Assembly (NCBI RefSeq): GCF_007981265.1
Contig: NZ_CP034363.1
Location: forward strand, 1,488,001-1,552,000
Reading direction: 5' to 3'
From: Pantoea sp. CCBC3-3-1
GTDB taxonomy: Bacteria; Pseudomonadota; Gammaproteobacteria; Enterobacterales; Enterobacteriaceae
Length of the DNA stretch: 64,000 nt
The notes under the pieces are model-generated. The model had not been told where the DNA came from. It made no database searches and saw only the letters and a program-made list of their open reading frames with translations. A program made the position numbers and the translations under genes. The first letter of the stretch is position 1. The number at the start of each line of letters is the position of its first letter. Of this stretch, positions 1 to 9,352 are shown one piece after another.

Positions 1-1172
1 TGCAGATGCTTAATGGTTTCGGATGCCAGATACATCGCGTTGCGAGTGTTGGAAACTGACTGTGCCGGGATATTATCAACGGTGCCGTACTGACGGATCT
101 GCTCGCCAATCCCACCGGTTAACTGTGCCAGCGCCGGAAGCACTTCAGGAACCAGCGTGCCGGTACGGACGTAAGCCGTTAAAACACTGGCGGGTGAAGC
201 GGGGGGTTCGATACCGGGCGACTGGCGCAGAAGTTCCTGCTGCGTTACGCTGGCAAGCGCGGCCACGCGTGGACTTTGTTCGGCAGGAATCGAGCGGTTC
301 AAGGCATAAGCCATCGGCATGGTGCCTACCAGAATCAGCATAATCAGCCCCATGCCTTTCTGACCGTCGTTCGAGCCGTGGGCAAAAGAGACGCCGGTAC
401 AGGTCAGGATGAGCAGGCCGCGGATCCATCCTGGGGGCGCTTTATTCCCCTCTGGCGCGTCATAGAGCTGGCGATCTTTAATCACTTTTTTCATCAACAG
501 CAACAGCGCCGCGGCACAGGCAAAGCCGATTACAGGCGAAAACAGCAGGGCGTAGCCAACCTTCAGCGCCTGATCCCAATCCACGCCGCTGGTGCCGCTA
601 CGGCCGTGAATGAGCGCATTGGCCACGCCCACGCCGATAATCGATCCAATCAGCGTATGGGAAGAGGAGGCGGGCAGGCCCAACCACCAGGTCCCCAGAT
701 TCCAGATAATCGCCGAAAACAGCAGGGCGTAGATCATGGCGAATCCGGTACCGGTACCCGCCTGTAAAATCAGTTCAACCGGCAGCAGCGAAATAATGCC
801 AAAGGCAACGGCGCCGCTGGAAAGCAGCACGCCCAAAAAATTAAAGAAACCGGACCAGACGACCGCAACGCCGGGGCTGAGCGAATGGGTGTAAATCACG
901 GTTGCTACGGCGTTTGCCGTATCGTGAAAGCCGTTAACGAATTCAAAGCCCAGCGCGATTAACAGCGCCAGGCCCAGCAACAAATAGGGGACGTAGCTGG
1001 TCGAGGCGCCGCCTGCATCGCTGACGTCGTTAAATAAGTTCACGCCAGCAAAAGCAATGCCCAGCGCGAGCAGTAAAAAAAACGCTAAAACAGAACCACG
1101 GCTGTTTTTACGGTAAATCCCTGGATGGTTGCTGATGGCAGACCTCTGACGAATCGCACTGTTGTGGCTCAT
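1..1172 (-). CDS. PiT family inorganic phosphate transporter (3' end beyond window)
   Basis: Low-affinity phosphate/cation symporter of the inner membrane. About 390 residues are visible from the ATG at 1172, which follows an AGAGG ribosome site; the reading frame is open to the left edge, so the C-terminus is missing (the family is about 500 residues). The two PiT signatures are present: GFHDTANAVATVIYT in the first half and FAHGSNDGQKGMGL in the second, with SSSHTLIG between them. The N-terminus (MSHNSAIRQ, then a hydrophobic segment near residue 30) is longer than that of E. coli PitA, so I assign the family but not PitA or PitB. The gene points away from the DUF481 gene, leaving a divergent spacer of about 225 bp. 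Confidence 0.9.
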   Translation of the reverse strand, partial: MSHNSAIRQRSAISNHPGIYRKNSRGSVLAFFLLLALGIAFAGVNLFNDVSDAGGASTSYVPYLLLGLALLIALGFEFVNGFHDTANAVATVIYTHSLSPGVAVVWSGFFNFLGVLLSSGAVAFGIISLLPVELILQAGTGTGFAMIYALLFSAIIWNLGTWWLGLPASSSHTLIGSIIGVGVANALIHGRSGTSGVDWDQALKVGYALLFSPVIGFACAAALLLLMKKVIKDRQLYDAPEGNKAPPGWIRGLLILTCTGVSFAHGSNDGQKGMGLIMLILVGTMPMAYALNRSIPAEQSPRVAALASVTQQELLRQSPGIEPPASPASVLTAYVRTGTLVPEVLPALAQLTGGIGEQIRQYGTVDNIPAQSVSNTRNAMYLASETIKHL

Positions 1173-1397
1173 AAAACCTCTTTGCTTCGTGAATTAGCAT
1201 GGCTTGTTTTCAGCAAAGCACACGCGCTATCTGTGAGGGTCTACGCCTGCCAGATGACAGAAAGATGACGCTGTGCGAAATCGCCTAAAGGTTATTGTGG
1301 TTAATCGCCTTATTTATCAGACAGTTTCCCCTGAATCCCTTGCTTGTTTTCGACTAAGGTATAGGAAACATCGCATCGCTATCCGAGGAATGTTCCC

Positions 1398-2429
1398 ATT
1401 ATTATCTCTGCTCCCCTGCCATCACCCCGCACGCTGGCAAGTCTCTCTCTTTGTCTGATACTCACCCCGACCCTTGCTGAAGCAGATACGGTATGGATGA
1501 AAAATGGCGATCGAATCAGCGGGACAGTACGCTCACTCAGTGATGGAAAGCTGGTGATGGATACCCGCTATGGCGGCACGCTTTCTCTTAACTGGACAGC
1601 GGTCAGTACGCTCTCCAGCGAAAAAGCTATCGATGTGCGAAATGGCAACGGGAAACAGGTATTTAAAGCGCAGCTGGAAGCCGCGGATCCGGGCTATATC
1701 GTGGTGCGACGCGGCGCAGATGAGCAAAGGGTGCAGGTTGGCAAATTTGAAGAGTTTATGAAGCCTAAGCCCAAAACGGATGCGCTGACCTGGACCGGCA
1801 ATATTGATGCGGGCATCAGCCTGAAAAAGGCCTCGACCCATACCCAGGATTCCCATTTTTCTTACAATAACAAAATCAATATTGGTAAATGGCGTAACGA
1901 TTTTGGCGGCACTTATACCCGCGAAAAAGAAGACGACACCATGAATACCGAAAACTACAGTTTGCGTTACGCGCTGGATTATAAATTTCGCGAACAGTTT
2001 TTCTGGCAGGGACGAGCCAGCTACAAGCGTGACTGGGTAGAAGATTTGTCGGAACAGTCGCTGGCTGGCACCGGCCCGGGCTATCAGTTTTGGGATAACG
2101 AGCTGGGCTCGTTTTCGCTGGCGCTGCTGGGCGGCGCATTCAGCTATGGTTACAGCGATGGCAGCTCAGATAACCATTTTGGCGCTTCGGTGCGTTGGGA
2201 TTATCAGCGCTATCTGAAGGGCAGAACCGTCACGCTATTTAGCCACGGTGATGTCGGCCATTCGCTGGACGAAGCCGGCATTTTTACCATGGACGCAGAA
2301 GTCGGGCTGCGCTATCAGTTAACCAGCTGGTCTTCGCTCAACGTCTCTTATGGTCACAGCCTGGTCAGCGGAACGCGGGATACGTTAAACGAGCGTAATT
2401 TTACTACCGGCCTGGGGGTTAAATGGTAA
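1398..2429 (+). CDS. DUF481 (YdiY-like) outer-membrane protein; start codon unclear
   Basis: Predicted outer-membrane beta-barrel of the DUF481 family. From the ATG at 1497 the protein has 310 residues, but that start would remove the export signal. The frame is open upstream from 1365 and encodes a hydrophobic stretch ending in TPTLAEA before DTVWMKNGDRISG, which looks like a signal peptide with its cleavage site. No ATG, GTG or TTG lies in this extension. A GAGGA motif at 1385-1389 is 8 nt before an ATT at 1398, chosen here as the likeliest start. An ATG at 1390 is in another frame and stops at 1458. The C-terminal half alternates polar and aromatic residues as in barrel strands and ends in VKW. 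Function is unknown beyond the family; E. coli YdiY is acid-inducible. Confidence 0.7.
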   Translation: MIISAPLPSPRTLASLSLCLILTPTLAEADTVWMKNGDRISGTVRSLSDGKLVMDTRYGGTLSLNWTAVSTLSSEKAIDVRNGNGKQVFKAQLEAADPGYIVVRRGADEQRVQVGKFEEFMKPKPKTDALTWTGNIDAGISLKKASTHTQDSHFSYNNKINIGKWRNDFGGTYTREKEDDTMNTENYSLRYALDYKFREQFFWQGRASYKRDWVEDLSEQSLAGTGPGYQFWDNELGSFSLALLGGAFSYGYSDGSSDNHFGASVRWDYQRYLKGRTVTLFSHGDVGHSLDEAGIFTMDAEVGLRYQLTSWSSLNVSYGHSLVSGTRDTLNERNFTTGLGVKW

Positions 2430-2455
2430 GCGTTGTCATGACGGGAGGATAAGGA

Positions 2456-2482
2456 AACGGGCCAGCAAGGTGCTGACCCGTT
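2456..2482. terminator. Hairpin between convergent DUF481 and ldtB genes
   Basis: AACGGG (2456-2461) and AGCA pair with TGCT and CCCGTT (2477-2482). The hairpin lies between two convergent stop codons, so it may serve both genes. The U-tract is poor. Confidence 0.45.
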
Positions 2483-2489
2483 CTGATAG

Positions 2490-3752
2490 TTACGACTGAG
2501 TCGTTACCGTGGCCGCTTTTGCTGGCGCAGCGGCTTTTTTGTCATAAACCGGCCCTGGCTGGACAGGCGCGACGAAAGTGCTGTCGCTGGCGGTCGGTGC
2601 CTGAGGCTTCTGGCCCGCATCCGCATCTGGCGTCTGACCATTTGCTGTTGGCGCATCCGCTGGGGCCTGACCGTCTACCGTCGGCGTATCCGTAGCTGGC
2701 GCACTGGCCGCTGGCGCATCAGGATTCAGGATGTTAGCGCCCTGTGGCGTGACCGGCGTCACAGGCTCTTCTTTTGGCACTGCACCGTCGTTTTCCTGAA
2801 CAGGAATCGGCGCGCTGGAACCGTTAGCGGCGCCATTGACCTTGGTTGGCATCCCGGTACGTGCTTTCAACGCGTTTTCCATCGCGGCAGCATCAACGCT
2901 GGCATCTGCGGTCACTTTGTTGACTGCGGGAGTCAGGGTCAAAGGCACCGGTTCACGTGAGTTGAACTGCTCTTCCGTTTGCGACAGCGGGTTGTGGACT
3001 TCCACCATGCGGGAACCATCGGGTTCAACAGAAGCCTTCACCGGCTGATCGATAAACTGTACGCGCGTGCCAACAGGCACATTGTCGAACAGCCATTTGA
3101 TGTCGTCGGCACGTAAGCGAACGCAGCCATGGCTGACGCGCAGGCCGATGCCGAAGTTGGCGTTGGTGCCGTGAATGGCATACAGACGGCCGATATAAAG
3201 CGCATAAAGGCCCATCGGGTTATCCGGGCCAGCCGGGAAGATTTTCGGCAACGGCGAACCGCTGGCGACGGAATCTTCATGCATTTTCTTGGTTGGCGTC
3301 CAGGTTGGGCCATCTTTCTTGCTCTGAACGGTAGTGGTCCAGTTGATCGGCGTATCTTTACCCAGCTCGCCCACGCCCACCGGCAGCACGACCACGGTTT
3401 TGGTGCCTTTTGGATAATAATAAAGACGCATTTCGGCGCTGTTAATCACAATGCCTTCACGCGGCGCGTCCGGCAGAATCAATTGCTGTGGAACAATCAG
3501 TTTTGAACCCGCTTTTGGCAGATAAACGTCAACGCCCGGATTGGCTTCCAGCATATTGCTCAGGCCCATCTGATACTGTGCAGCAAACGCTTCCAGCGGC
3601 AGTTTACTGTCCTGCGGTACGGTAATTTCAATATTCTCACCCACCACACGGCTGTTAGCCGCCGGTAGCGAGTAGACCACTGCAAAAGCAGAATGGCTGT
3701 AAGCCGTAATGGCCAGGGCTAAAGTAGCTAACGCGCGAATGCTCTTTTTCAT
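2490..3752 (-). CDS. ldtB: L,D-transpeptidase, LdtB/YbiS type, with C-terminal extension
   Basis: Periplasmic L,D-transpeptidase of the ErfK/YbiS/YcfS group, which in E. coli attaches Braun lipoprotein to peptidoglycan. A signal peptide ends near SAFA (residues 21-24). A LysM-like segment follows at about 40-95, then the YkuD catalytic domain at about 98-235. The catalytic motif [19 protein letters not shown] supplies His194, His209 and Cys210. Identity is highest to LdtB among the E. coli paralogues ([32 protein letters not shown]). E. coli LdtB ends near the MPVRLN segment at about 306 residues; this protein continues for roughly 115 more, rich in Pro, Ala, Thr and Asp with no Cys. In E. 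coli ldtB sits between ybiR and ybiT; here it is about 40 kb away from them. A GAAAG ribosome site precedes the ATG. Confidence 0.9.
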   Translation of the reverse strand: MKKSIRALATLALAITAYSHSAFAVVYSLPAANSRVVGENIEITVPQDSKLPLEAFAAQYQMGLSNMLEANPGVDVYLPKAGSKLIVPQQLILPDAPREGIVINSAEMRLYYYPKGTKTVVVLPVGVGELGKDTPINWTTTVQSKKDGPTWTPTKKMHEDSVASGSPLPKIFPAGPDNPMGLYALYIGRLYAIHGTNANFGIGLRVSHGCVRLRADDIKWLFDNVPVGTRVQFIDQPVKASVEPDGSRMVEVHNPLSQTEEQFNSREPVPLTLTPAVNKVTADASVDAAAMENALKARTGMPTKVNGAANGSSAPIPVQENDGAVPKEEPVTPVTPQGANILNPDAPAASAPATDTPTVDGQAPADAPTANGQTPDADAGQKPQAPTASDSTFVAPVQPGPVYDKKAAAPAKAATVTTQS

Positions 3753-3926
3753 ATTCTTTCAGGTATAGCGCCATGTAAACTGTGGATAAAGAAGCCTGTA
3801 CAGGTCGGGTGTGACCGGCTGCACATTATATGGGCATAATCGCTCAGGAAGAAACCCGCTTTTGTTACATCTGAGCTAACTTTACGCAGAATTTTAGCCT
3901 GCGCGATGATAACGTCCAGTTTGGCC

Positions 3927-5741
3927 TCAGGGTTGCCATAAAGGATCGTCGCCGTTGAGCTTGCGATTGAGGAAAAAAGCCGCACTGATTAACGCCAGAT
4001 GGCTAAGCGCCTGCGGGGTGTTGCCGAGCGCAAAGCCCTGATGATCGAACTCTTCCGCATACAATCCCAGCGGATTGGCGTAGTTCAACAGCTTTTCAAA
4101 TTCGAAATGCGCCTCGTAAACCCGCCCCGCGCGAGCCAGACATTCAACGTACCAGAACGAACAGGCTGTGAAAGCCCCTTCGTTGCCCTGCAAGCCGTCA
4201 GCCGGCGTTTCTTCAATGTTGTAGCGCCGCACCAGCCCGTCGTTAACCAGTTTCTCTTTAATGGTATCCAGCGTCGACAGCCAGTCGGGATCGGTCGCGC
4301 CGACAAACCGCACCAGCGGCATCAGCAGCATGGAGGCATCCACAAAACTGCCGTTTTTTGTCGCAACAAAATGCCCCTGTTCTTCATTCCAGAAATTGTT
4401 CCAGATATCCTCACGGATTTCGTCCCTGACGCGGCACCAACGATCGTAAGGGAAGGAGAGCGAACGTTTTTCGCCCAACCGAATCGCCCTGTCCATGGCC
4501 ACCCAGCACATCAGCCGGGAATGCAGAAAATGCTGCGGTTCGCCGCGCATTTCCCAAATACCGGCATCGGGCTGATTCCAGCACTCGCCAACGTGGTCGA
4601 TCATTTTACTGACGTGCGCCCAGCCACGATGTGAAATCGCTTCGCCATATTTATTCGCCAGATAAACCGCATCCATTAACTCGCCGTAGATATCCAGCTG
4701 CGACTGGTTCCAGGCATCGTTACCGATACGCACCGGCGTGGAATTGGCATAGCCGGACAGATTCAGTAATTCGCTTTCATGCAGTTCGGTGCCGCTGTCC
4801 AGCCGATACATGACCTGTAATTTTTCCACGTCGTTATGGCTGTTTTCAACGCAGCGACCTACCCACTGGGTGAAGCTGTGCGCTTCTTCCACATAGCCCA
4901 GCCGCATGAGCGCGTACATGCTGAACGACGCATCACGTAGCCAGGAGGCGCGATAGTCCCAGTTCCGTTCGCCGCCCAACTCTTCCGGCAGACCAAACGT
5001 TGCGGCGGCGGCAATTGACCCATGCTTCCAGGAGGTCAGAAGCTTGAGGGTCAGCGCGGAACGATTGACCATCTCCTGCCAGCGACCGTGATAGGTGCTC
5101 TTTGCAGACCAGTGCCGCCAGTATTGCAATGTTTCCTGAAAACAGATTTCTGTATGCTCTTCGGTGACGTTTTCATCTTCCACGCTGCCCAGAACAAATT
5201 CACGGTGTTCACCCGTTTTCAGGGTGAAGGTGGCCGTGGCGGCATTTTCTCCCACGATGAAATCAGCCTTGCCCGTTAAGCACAGCGTCGGCTCTCCTTC
5301 CGCACTGAACAGCACTTTATTCTCTTGCAGGCTGGCAACAGTAGTGGCGCGTGCATAGTCATGAACCGGTGCGCAGCGCAGATGAAAGGTGGCTTCTCCC
5401 TGCACCACTTTTACCCGCCGGATAATGCGTGGTTGAGTATCTTCCCGCTGGCAGAGCGGCATATAGTCCGTGATCTCCGCCACGCCCTGGCGATCCAGCC
5501 AGCGCGTTTGCAGGATATTGGTATCAGGCAGATATAATTGCAGGCGTCGCGCCTCAGGCCAGTCCGGCGCAATGCTAAACAGACCCGCTTCATCGCCGTC
5601 AAGCAAGGCGGTAAAGACCGACGGACTGTCGAGATTCGGCCAGCAAAAATAGTCAATAGCCCCATCATTGGCAATCAGCGCACAGGTACGCAGATCGCCA
5701 ATGACGCCATGGTCTTCGATTTTTCTTTTTATCTCGCTCAT
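3927..5741 (-). CDS. Glycoside hydrolase family 15 protein (glucoamylase/trehalase-like)
   Basis: Probable cytoplasmic alpha-glucosidase of family GH15; there is no signal peptide. An N-terminal domain (IEDHGVIGDLRTCALIANDGAIDYFCWP) of the type preceding bacterial GH15 modules spans about residues 1-200. The catalytic (alpha/alpha)6 barrel follows, with ERNWDYRASWLRDA near 260, GIWEMRGEPQHF near 400 (its Glu is the usual general acid) and EEFDHQGFALGNTPQALSH near the C-terminus (general base region). At 604 residues it has normal family length. Members hydrolyse trehalose, maltodextrins or glucans, and the sequence does not decide the substrate. The ATG at 5741 follows GAGGAAGGG. It is divergent from yohF with a 153-bp spacer. 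Confidence 0.88.
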   Translation of the reverse strand: MSEIKRKIEDHGVIGDLRTCALIANDGAIDYFCWPNLDSPSVFTALLDGDEAGLFSIAPDWPEARRLQLYLPDTNILQTRWLDRQGVAEITDYMPLCQREDTQPRIIRRVKVVQGEATFHLRCAPVHDYARATTVASLQENKVLFSAEGEPTLCLTGKADFIVGENAATATFTLKTGEHREFVLGSVEDENVTEEHTEICFQETLQYWRHWSAKSTYHGRWQEMVNRSALTLKLLTSWKHGSIAAAATFGLPEELGGERNWDYRASWLRDASFSMYALMRLGYVEEAHSFTQWVGRCVENSHNDVEKLQVMYRLDSGTELHESELLNLSGYANSTPVRIGNDAWNQSQLDIYGELMDAVYLANKYGEAISHRGWAHVSKMIDHVGECWNQPDAGIWEMRGEPQHFLHSRLMCWVAMDRAIRLGEKRSLSFPYDRWCRVRDEIREDIWNNFWNEEQGHFVATKNGSFVDASMLLMPLVRFVGATDPDWLSTLDTIKEKLVNDGLVRRYNIEETPADGLQGNEGAFTACSFWYVECLARAGRVYEAHFEFEKLLNYANPLGLYAEEFDHQGFALGNTPQALSHLALISAAFFLNRKLNGDDPLWQP

Positions 5742-5894
5742 TCCCTTCCTCGTCTGATGGTGCGGGGCTGTTACGGTTAACTATAGCTACCGCATCAGCG
5801 AACCGGGTCAGGGAAGCGCAAGGAAGTGTAAACGGCCCGGAAATATCCTCTTCTATACTTTGAACGGGCTGACACCGACATCGAGGAGAGAGAC

Positions 5895-6671
5895 ATGAGT
5901 ACATCTGAGAATAAAGTGGCCGTTATCACCGCTTCCGATTCCGGCATTGGTAAAGCCAGCGCCATCATGCTGGCCGAACAGGGCTTCGATATTGGCATTA
6001 CCTGGCGTTCTGATGAAGAGGGCGCTCAGGATACGGCGGAGCAGGTTCGTGCGCTGGGCCGGAAAGCGGAGATCGAGCGGCTCGATTTGGCCGATCCTGA
6101 AGAGGGCGGTCGTTCACTTGAGGCATTAATTAAAAAATTAGGACGTATTGATGTGCTGGTGAATAACGCCGGTGCGAACTTCAAAGGGGATTTTCTTGAA
6201 ACCCGCTTTGAAGACTGGCGTAAGGTTTTTACTGTCGACGTCGATGGCGCTTTTATCTGTGGGCAGATTGCCGCACGGCATATGGTCGATCGGGGAGAAG
6301 GCGGCAGAATTATTAATATTACCTCGGTGCATGAGCATACGCCGCTGCCCGGTTCGGTTTCCTATACTGCGGCGAAACATGCACTGGGAGGTTTGACGAA
6401 GGCGATGGCACTCAGCCTGATCCCGCATAAAATTTTGGTAAATTCTGTGGCGCCAGGCGCTATCGCGACGCCGATGAATGACATGAGCGATGATGACGCT
6501 AACAACGTCAACATCCCGGAAATCCCGGCAGGGCGGCCTGGCGATCCGCGTGAAATTGCCAGCATGGTAGGCTGGCTTTGCTCAGAATGGTCAAGCTATA
6601 CCACCGGGCAGTCTTTTGTGATTGACGGCGGTTTTACGCTGGCAAACCCGCAATATTTCATTCAGTCGTAA
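5895..6671 (+). CDS. yohF: Short-chain dehydrogenase/reductase YohF
   Basis: Classical SDR oxidoreductase of 258 residues, close to E. coli YohF along its length. The nucleotide-binding motif reads TASDSGIG, with Ala in place of the first Gly, as also in E. coli YohF. NNAG follows near residue 90, then the active-site Ser in NITSVHEHTPL, the YTAAK catalytic pair near 157-161, and PGAIATPMN. The substrate is unknown. GAGGAGAGAGAC precedes the ATG. The next two genes are yohD and yohC, as in E. coli, so this is the edge of the conserved block; E. coli has mdtQ beyond yohF and here there is the GH15 gene. Confidence 0.92.
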   Translation: MSTSENKVAVITASDSGIGKASAIMLAEQGFDIGITWRSDEEGAQDTAEQVRALGRKAEIERLDLADPEEGGRSLEALIKKLGRIDVLVNNAGANFKGDFLETRFEDWRKVFTVDVDGAFICGQIAARHMVDRGEGGRIINITSVHEHTPLPGSVSYTAAKHALGGLTKAMALSLIPHKILVNSVAPGAIATPMNDMSDDDANNVNIPEIPAGRPGDPREIASMVGWLCSEWSSYTTGQSFVIDGGFTLANPQYFIQS

Positions 6672-6689
6672 AAGCAGGACTCAGGCTGC

Positions 6690-6724
6690 CACCCGCCTTT
6701 TATCCATCAGGTGCAAGGCGGGTG
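6690..6724. terminator. Bidirectional hairpin between yohF and yohD
   Basis: CACCCGCCTT (6690-6699) pairs perfectly with AAGGCGGGTG (6715-6724) over ten base pairs, between two convergent genes. Confidence 0.6.
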
Positions 6725-6756
6725 CGGCTTGATGAAAAATAATGAAAAGCTTGTTT

Positions 6757-7326
6757 TCAGTCATTTTCCCGTGCTGAGCGGCGCTTGAACCAAATCCGCA
6801 CGCCCCAGACCAGCACCAGAATCAGCACCACCCAGAAAATCTGCTTGAGATGGCGATCCAGTGCATGCAGCCACGGCGCAATAACCTGTCCGCCGACATA
6901 GCCTAAAGAGACAAAAATCAGCGCCCACAGAACGGCACCGATCACGTTTAGCAGCATAAACTTGTGCGGTTTTAACCGGCTGGCACCAATGATAATTGGC
7001 CCGACAATCCTCAGGCCATACATAAACCTGACGCCAATCACAAACAGCACCGGACGCTTGCGGATCAGCCGGTTGGCTTTGGCGATTTGTGTCTGATGCT
7101 TTTTAAAGCGTTTAAGAATAGTGTCGCCATAGTAGCGACCAAGGAAAAACAGTGCGGTATCGCCCAGAATCCCGCCCAGCATTGCTACCACGACCACCCA
7201 GCCATAATGCAACAGTCCTTCATGTGCAGCGACGCCACCCAGCAAGGTGAACGTTTCCCCTTCGGCAATGCAGCCAAAAAACAGCGCCAGGTAACCGTAT
7301 TGTGAGATGAGGTGATTAACATCCAT
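6757..7326 (-). CDS. yohD: DedA family inner-membrane protein YohD
   Basis: DedA/SNARE-associated family membrane protein of 189 residues, closely matching E. coli YohD (192). It opens with MDVNHLISQYGYLAL, contains GETFTLLGGVAAHEG and the family motif G..xGRxxG, then RFMYGLRIVGPIIIGAS, and ends in a basic tail. Four or five hydrophobic segments are visible. DedA proteins are linked to membrane homeostasis and polyprenyl or lipid flipping; no role is established for YohD. The frame extends upstream to an ATG at 7395, but the start at 7326 has AGGAG at proper spacing and matches the family N-terminus. Confidence 0.9.
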   Translation of the reverse strand: MDVNHLISQYGYLALFFGCIAEGETFTLLGGVAAHEGLLHYGWVVVVAMLGGILGDTALFFLGRYYGDTILKRFKKHQTQIAKANRLIRKRPVLFVIGVRFMYGLRIVGPIIIGASRLKPHKFMLLNVIGAVLWALIFVSLGYVGGQVIAPWLHALDRHLKQIFWVVLILVLVWGVRIWFKRRSAREND

Positions 7327-7541
7327 ATGTGTGAACTCCTGCGGTTGTTGCGCTAAAACCCCTAAGTCTAACCGCTCTGGCTTAAAGCGGGTCAAAAGAG
7401 GGCAATTTCGCTATTTTTTTTCGTAACAAACTGAAGCGCTTACCGGAAACCTGCGCTGGGTAAAAAATAAACAGTTCATCATCACTTATACTTCAGCATG
7501 TCGCCAACCCGGGCGACTCGCTAAGGCTGAGGAGAGAAGAT

Positions 7542-8129
7542 ATGAACCACGTTTGGGGACTTCTTGCGCATCCTGACCGGGAGATGCGTGATATCAAGCA
7601 AGAGAACGAAACCGTCTCGCATCACTATACCCACCATGTTCTGTTAATGGCGCTTATACCTGTGGTCTGTGCATTTATTGGCACAACGCAGCTTGGCTGG
7701 GATTTTGGCGCTCAGCGAACCGTTCAGCTTTCGATGGTGAGTGGCGTTGGCCTGGCTATTCTGTTTTACGCCCTGATCCTGGCGGGCGTTGCGGTAATGG
7801 GCAGGGTGATTTACTGGATGGCGCGCGACTATCCACAGCGTCCCAGCCTTCAGCGTTGTACCGTCTTTGCTGGCTATGTTGCGACACCGCTATTTTTAAG
7901 CGGGCTGGTTGCGCTCTACCCACTGGTTTGGCTGTGTCTGTTCGTCGGCACAATGGCGCTGGTTTACACCGGTTATTTGCTCTACGTCGGTATTCCCATG
8001 TTCCTCAATATCGATCGTGAAGAGAGCCTGCGTTTTTCTGGCTCCACGCTGGCGATTGGCATCCTGGTTTTGGAAGTATTGATGGCACTCACTGTTGTGC
8101 TGTGGGGCTACGGCTATCGGCTTTTCTAG
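7542..8129 (+). CDS. yohC: Yip1 family inner-membrane protein YohC
   Basis: Integral membrane protein of 195 residues with about five hydrophobic segments, nearly collinear with E. coli YohC (MNHVWGLLAHPDREM at the start, VVLWGYGYRLF at the end). It belongs to the Yip1 domain family; its function in bacteria is not known. The start is supported by GAGGAGAGAAGAT. It diverges from yohD across about 215 bp and precedes pbpG, the same neighbourhood as in E. coli. Confidence 0.92.
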   Translation: MNHVWGLLAHPDREMRDIKQENETVSHHYTHHVLLMALIPVVCAFIGTTQLGWDFGAQRTVQLSMVSGVGLAILFYALILAGVAVMGRVIYWMARDYPQRPSLQRCTVFAGYVATPLFLSGLVALYPLVWLCLFVGTMALVYTGYLLYVGIPMFLNIDREESLRFSGSTLAIGILVLEVLMALTVVLWGYGYRLF

Positions 8130-8136
8130 CTTCATT

Positions 8137-8161
8137 CGCCGCCGGGTTCCCGGCGGCGTTC
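8137..8161 (+). terminator. yohC terminator
   Basis: CGCCGCCGGG (8137-8146) and CCCGGCGGCG (8149-8158) form a very GC-rich stem followed by TTCT, directly after the yohC stop. Confidence 0.55.
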
Positions 8162-8308
8162 TGGTAACGCCCGGAAACGAATATCCTGTAGGCGAAAAGT
8201 TAAATTTCATCGTATGATGCGCTTGCCAGCCCCCGTGAGGCCTGCTGTTTGCGGTGGCGGCGTGTGGCATTGCCATACCTGAATCACTACCCGCTTAAGT
8301 TTTTAACG

Positions 8309-9253
8309 ATGCCTGCAAAAATCCGCTTGTCTCTTCTGAGTTTAGCTCTGCTTTTTTCTGGTCAGGCTCTTCTGCATCAGGCCGTCGCCAGCCCACGTCT
8401 GGCGGAAGTCGCCCCAGCAGCGCCACAGATTGCTTCTGGCAGTGCCATGGTTGTCGATCTCAATAACAACAAAGTGATCTATGCCAGTCATCCTGACCTG
8501 GTCAGACCCATGGCTTCCATTACTAAATTAATGACGGTAATGGTGACGCTGGATGCCCATCTGCCGATGGACGAAATGCTTAACGTCGACATCAGCCACA
8601 CGCCTGAAATGCGCGGCGTCTTTTCCCGCGTCCGGCTGAACAGCGAAATCAGTCGTAAAAACATGATGCTGCTGGCACTCATGTCATCGGAAAATCGTGC
8701 GGCTGCCAGCCTGGCACATCATTATCCTGGCGGCTACGATGCGTTTATTCGCGCGATGAACGCCAAAGCACGTGCCCTGGGCATGACGCATACGCATTAT
8801 GTCGAGCCAACCGGCTTGTCGATCCAGAACGTCTCTACCGCACGTGATTTGACCAAACTACTGATGGCAACCCGAAGCTATCCGCTGATTGGACAACTGA
8901 GCACGACGCATGAAGAGATGGCCAGTTTTACCAGCCCAAATTACACGCTGCCGTTCCGCAACACTAACCATCTGGTCTACCGCCCGGACTGGAGCATTCA
9001 GCTGACCAAAACCGGCTTTACCAACGAGGCGGGCCACTGCCTGGTGATGCGTACCGTGATTAATCAGCGTCCGGTTGCGCTGGTGGTAATGGACGCCTTT
9101 GGCAAATATACCCATTTTGCTGATGCTAACCGTCTGCGCACCTGGATGGAAACGGGGAAAGTTTCACCGGTTCCGGCTGCGGCACTGAGCTATAAAAAGC
9201 AGAAAGCGGCAGAAGTGGTCAGTAACGACGGTCGCTCGGAAGCCGTCGAATAG
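8309..9253 (+). CDS. pbpG: D-alanyl-D-alanine endopeptidase, PBP7
   Basis: Periplasmic low-molecular-weight penicillin-binding protein that cleaves D-Ala-mDAP cross-links in peptidoglycan. The start at 8309 gives 314 residues and a normal signal peptide ([19 protein letters not shown], cleavage near AVA-SP); an in-frame ATG at 8249 would add 20 residues ahead of it. The three serine-protease motifs of the family are S70-I-T-K73, S127-E-N129 and K234-T-G236. Much of the rest matches E. coli PBP7, including the tail [16 protein letters not shown]. coli has dld immediately after pbpG; here an MscS-type gene is inserted. Confidence 0.93.
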   Translation: MPAKIRLSLLSLALLFSGQALLHQAVASPRLAEVAPAAPQIASGSAMVVDLNNNKVIYASHPDLVRPMASITKLMTVMVTLDAHLPMDEMLNVDISHTPEMRGVFSRVRLNSEISRKNMMLLALMSSENRAAASLAHHYPGGYDAFIRAMNAKARALGMTHTHYVEPTGLSIQNVSTARDLTKLLMATRSYPLIGQLSTTHEEMASFTSPNYTLPFRNTNHLVYRPDWSIQLTKTGFTNEAGHCLVMRTVINQRPVALVVMDAFGKYTHFADANRLRTWMETGKVSPVPAAALSYKKQKAAEVVSNDGRSEAVE

Positions 9254-9270
9254 TCAGGAAATCCTCTAGT

Positions 9271-9328
9271 GTCGGACCAGACAAAAGCTTAGACTGAGGC
9301 AAGCTTTTCTTGCTCTGGCTGGTCCGGC
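9271..9328. repeat. Long nested inverted repeat between pbpG and the mscS-type gene
   Basis: GTCGGACCAG (9271-9280) pairs with CTGGTCCGGC (9319-9328), with one G-U wobble. Inside it, AAAAGCTT (9283-9290) pairs perfectly with AAGCTTTT (9301-9308). It starts 18 nt after the pbpG stop and ends 24 nt before the next ATG. It may be a terminator or attenuator; no long U-tract follows. Confidence 0.5.
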
Positions 9329-9352
9329 CTTGTTTGATATCTGGAAATTTTC

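Noticed and set aside
1273..1458. 61-codon frame overlapping the DUF481 signal region
   Set aside because: It has no ribosome site at its first ATG and runs over the likely signal peptide of the DUF481 protein in another frame.
3749..3985. 78-codon minus-strand frame between the GH15 and ldtB genes
   Set aside because: It overlaps the GH15 3' end in another frame and fills the ldtB promoter region, with no ribosome site and no similarity.
5926..5952. Missing first Gly in the YohF nucleotide-binding motif as a sign of inactivation
   Set aside because: E. coli YohF has the same TASDSGIG sequence, so it is normal for this family.
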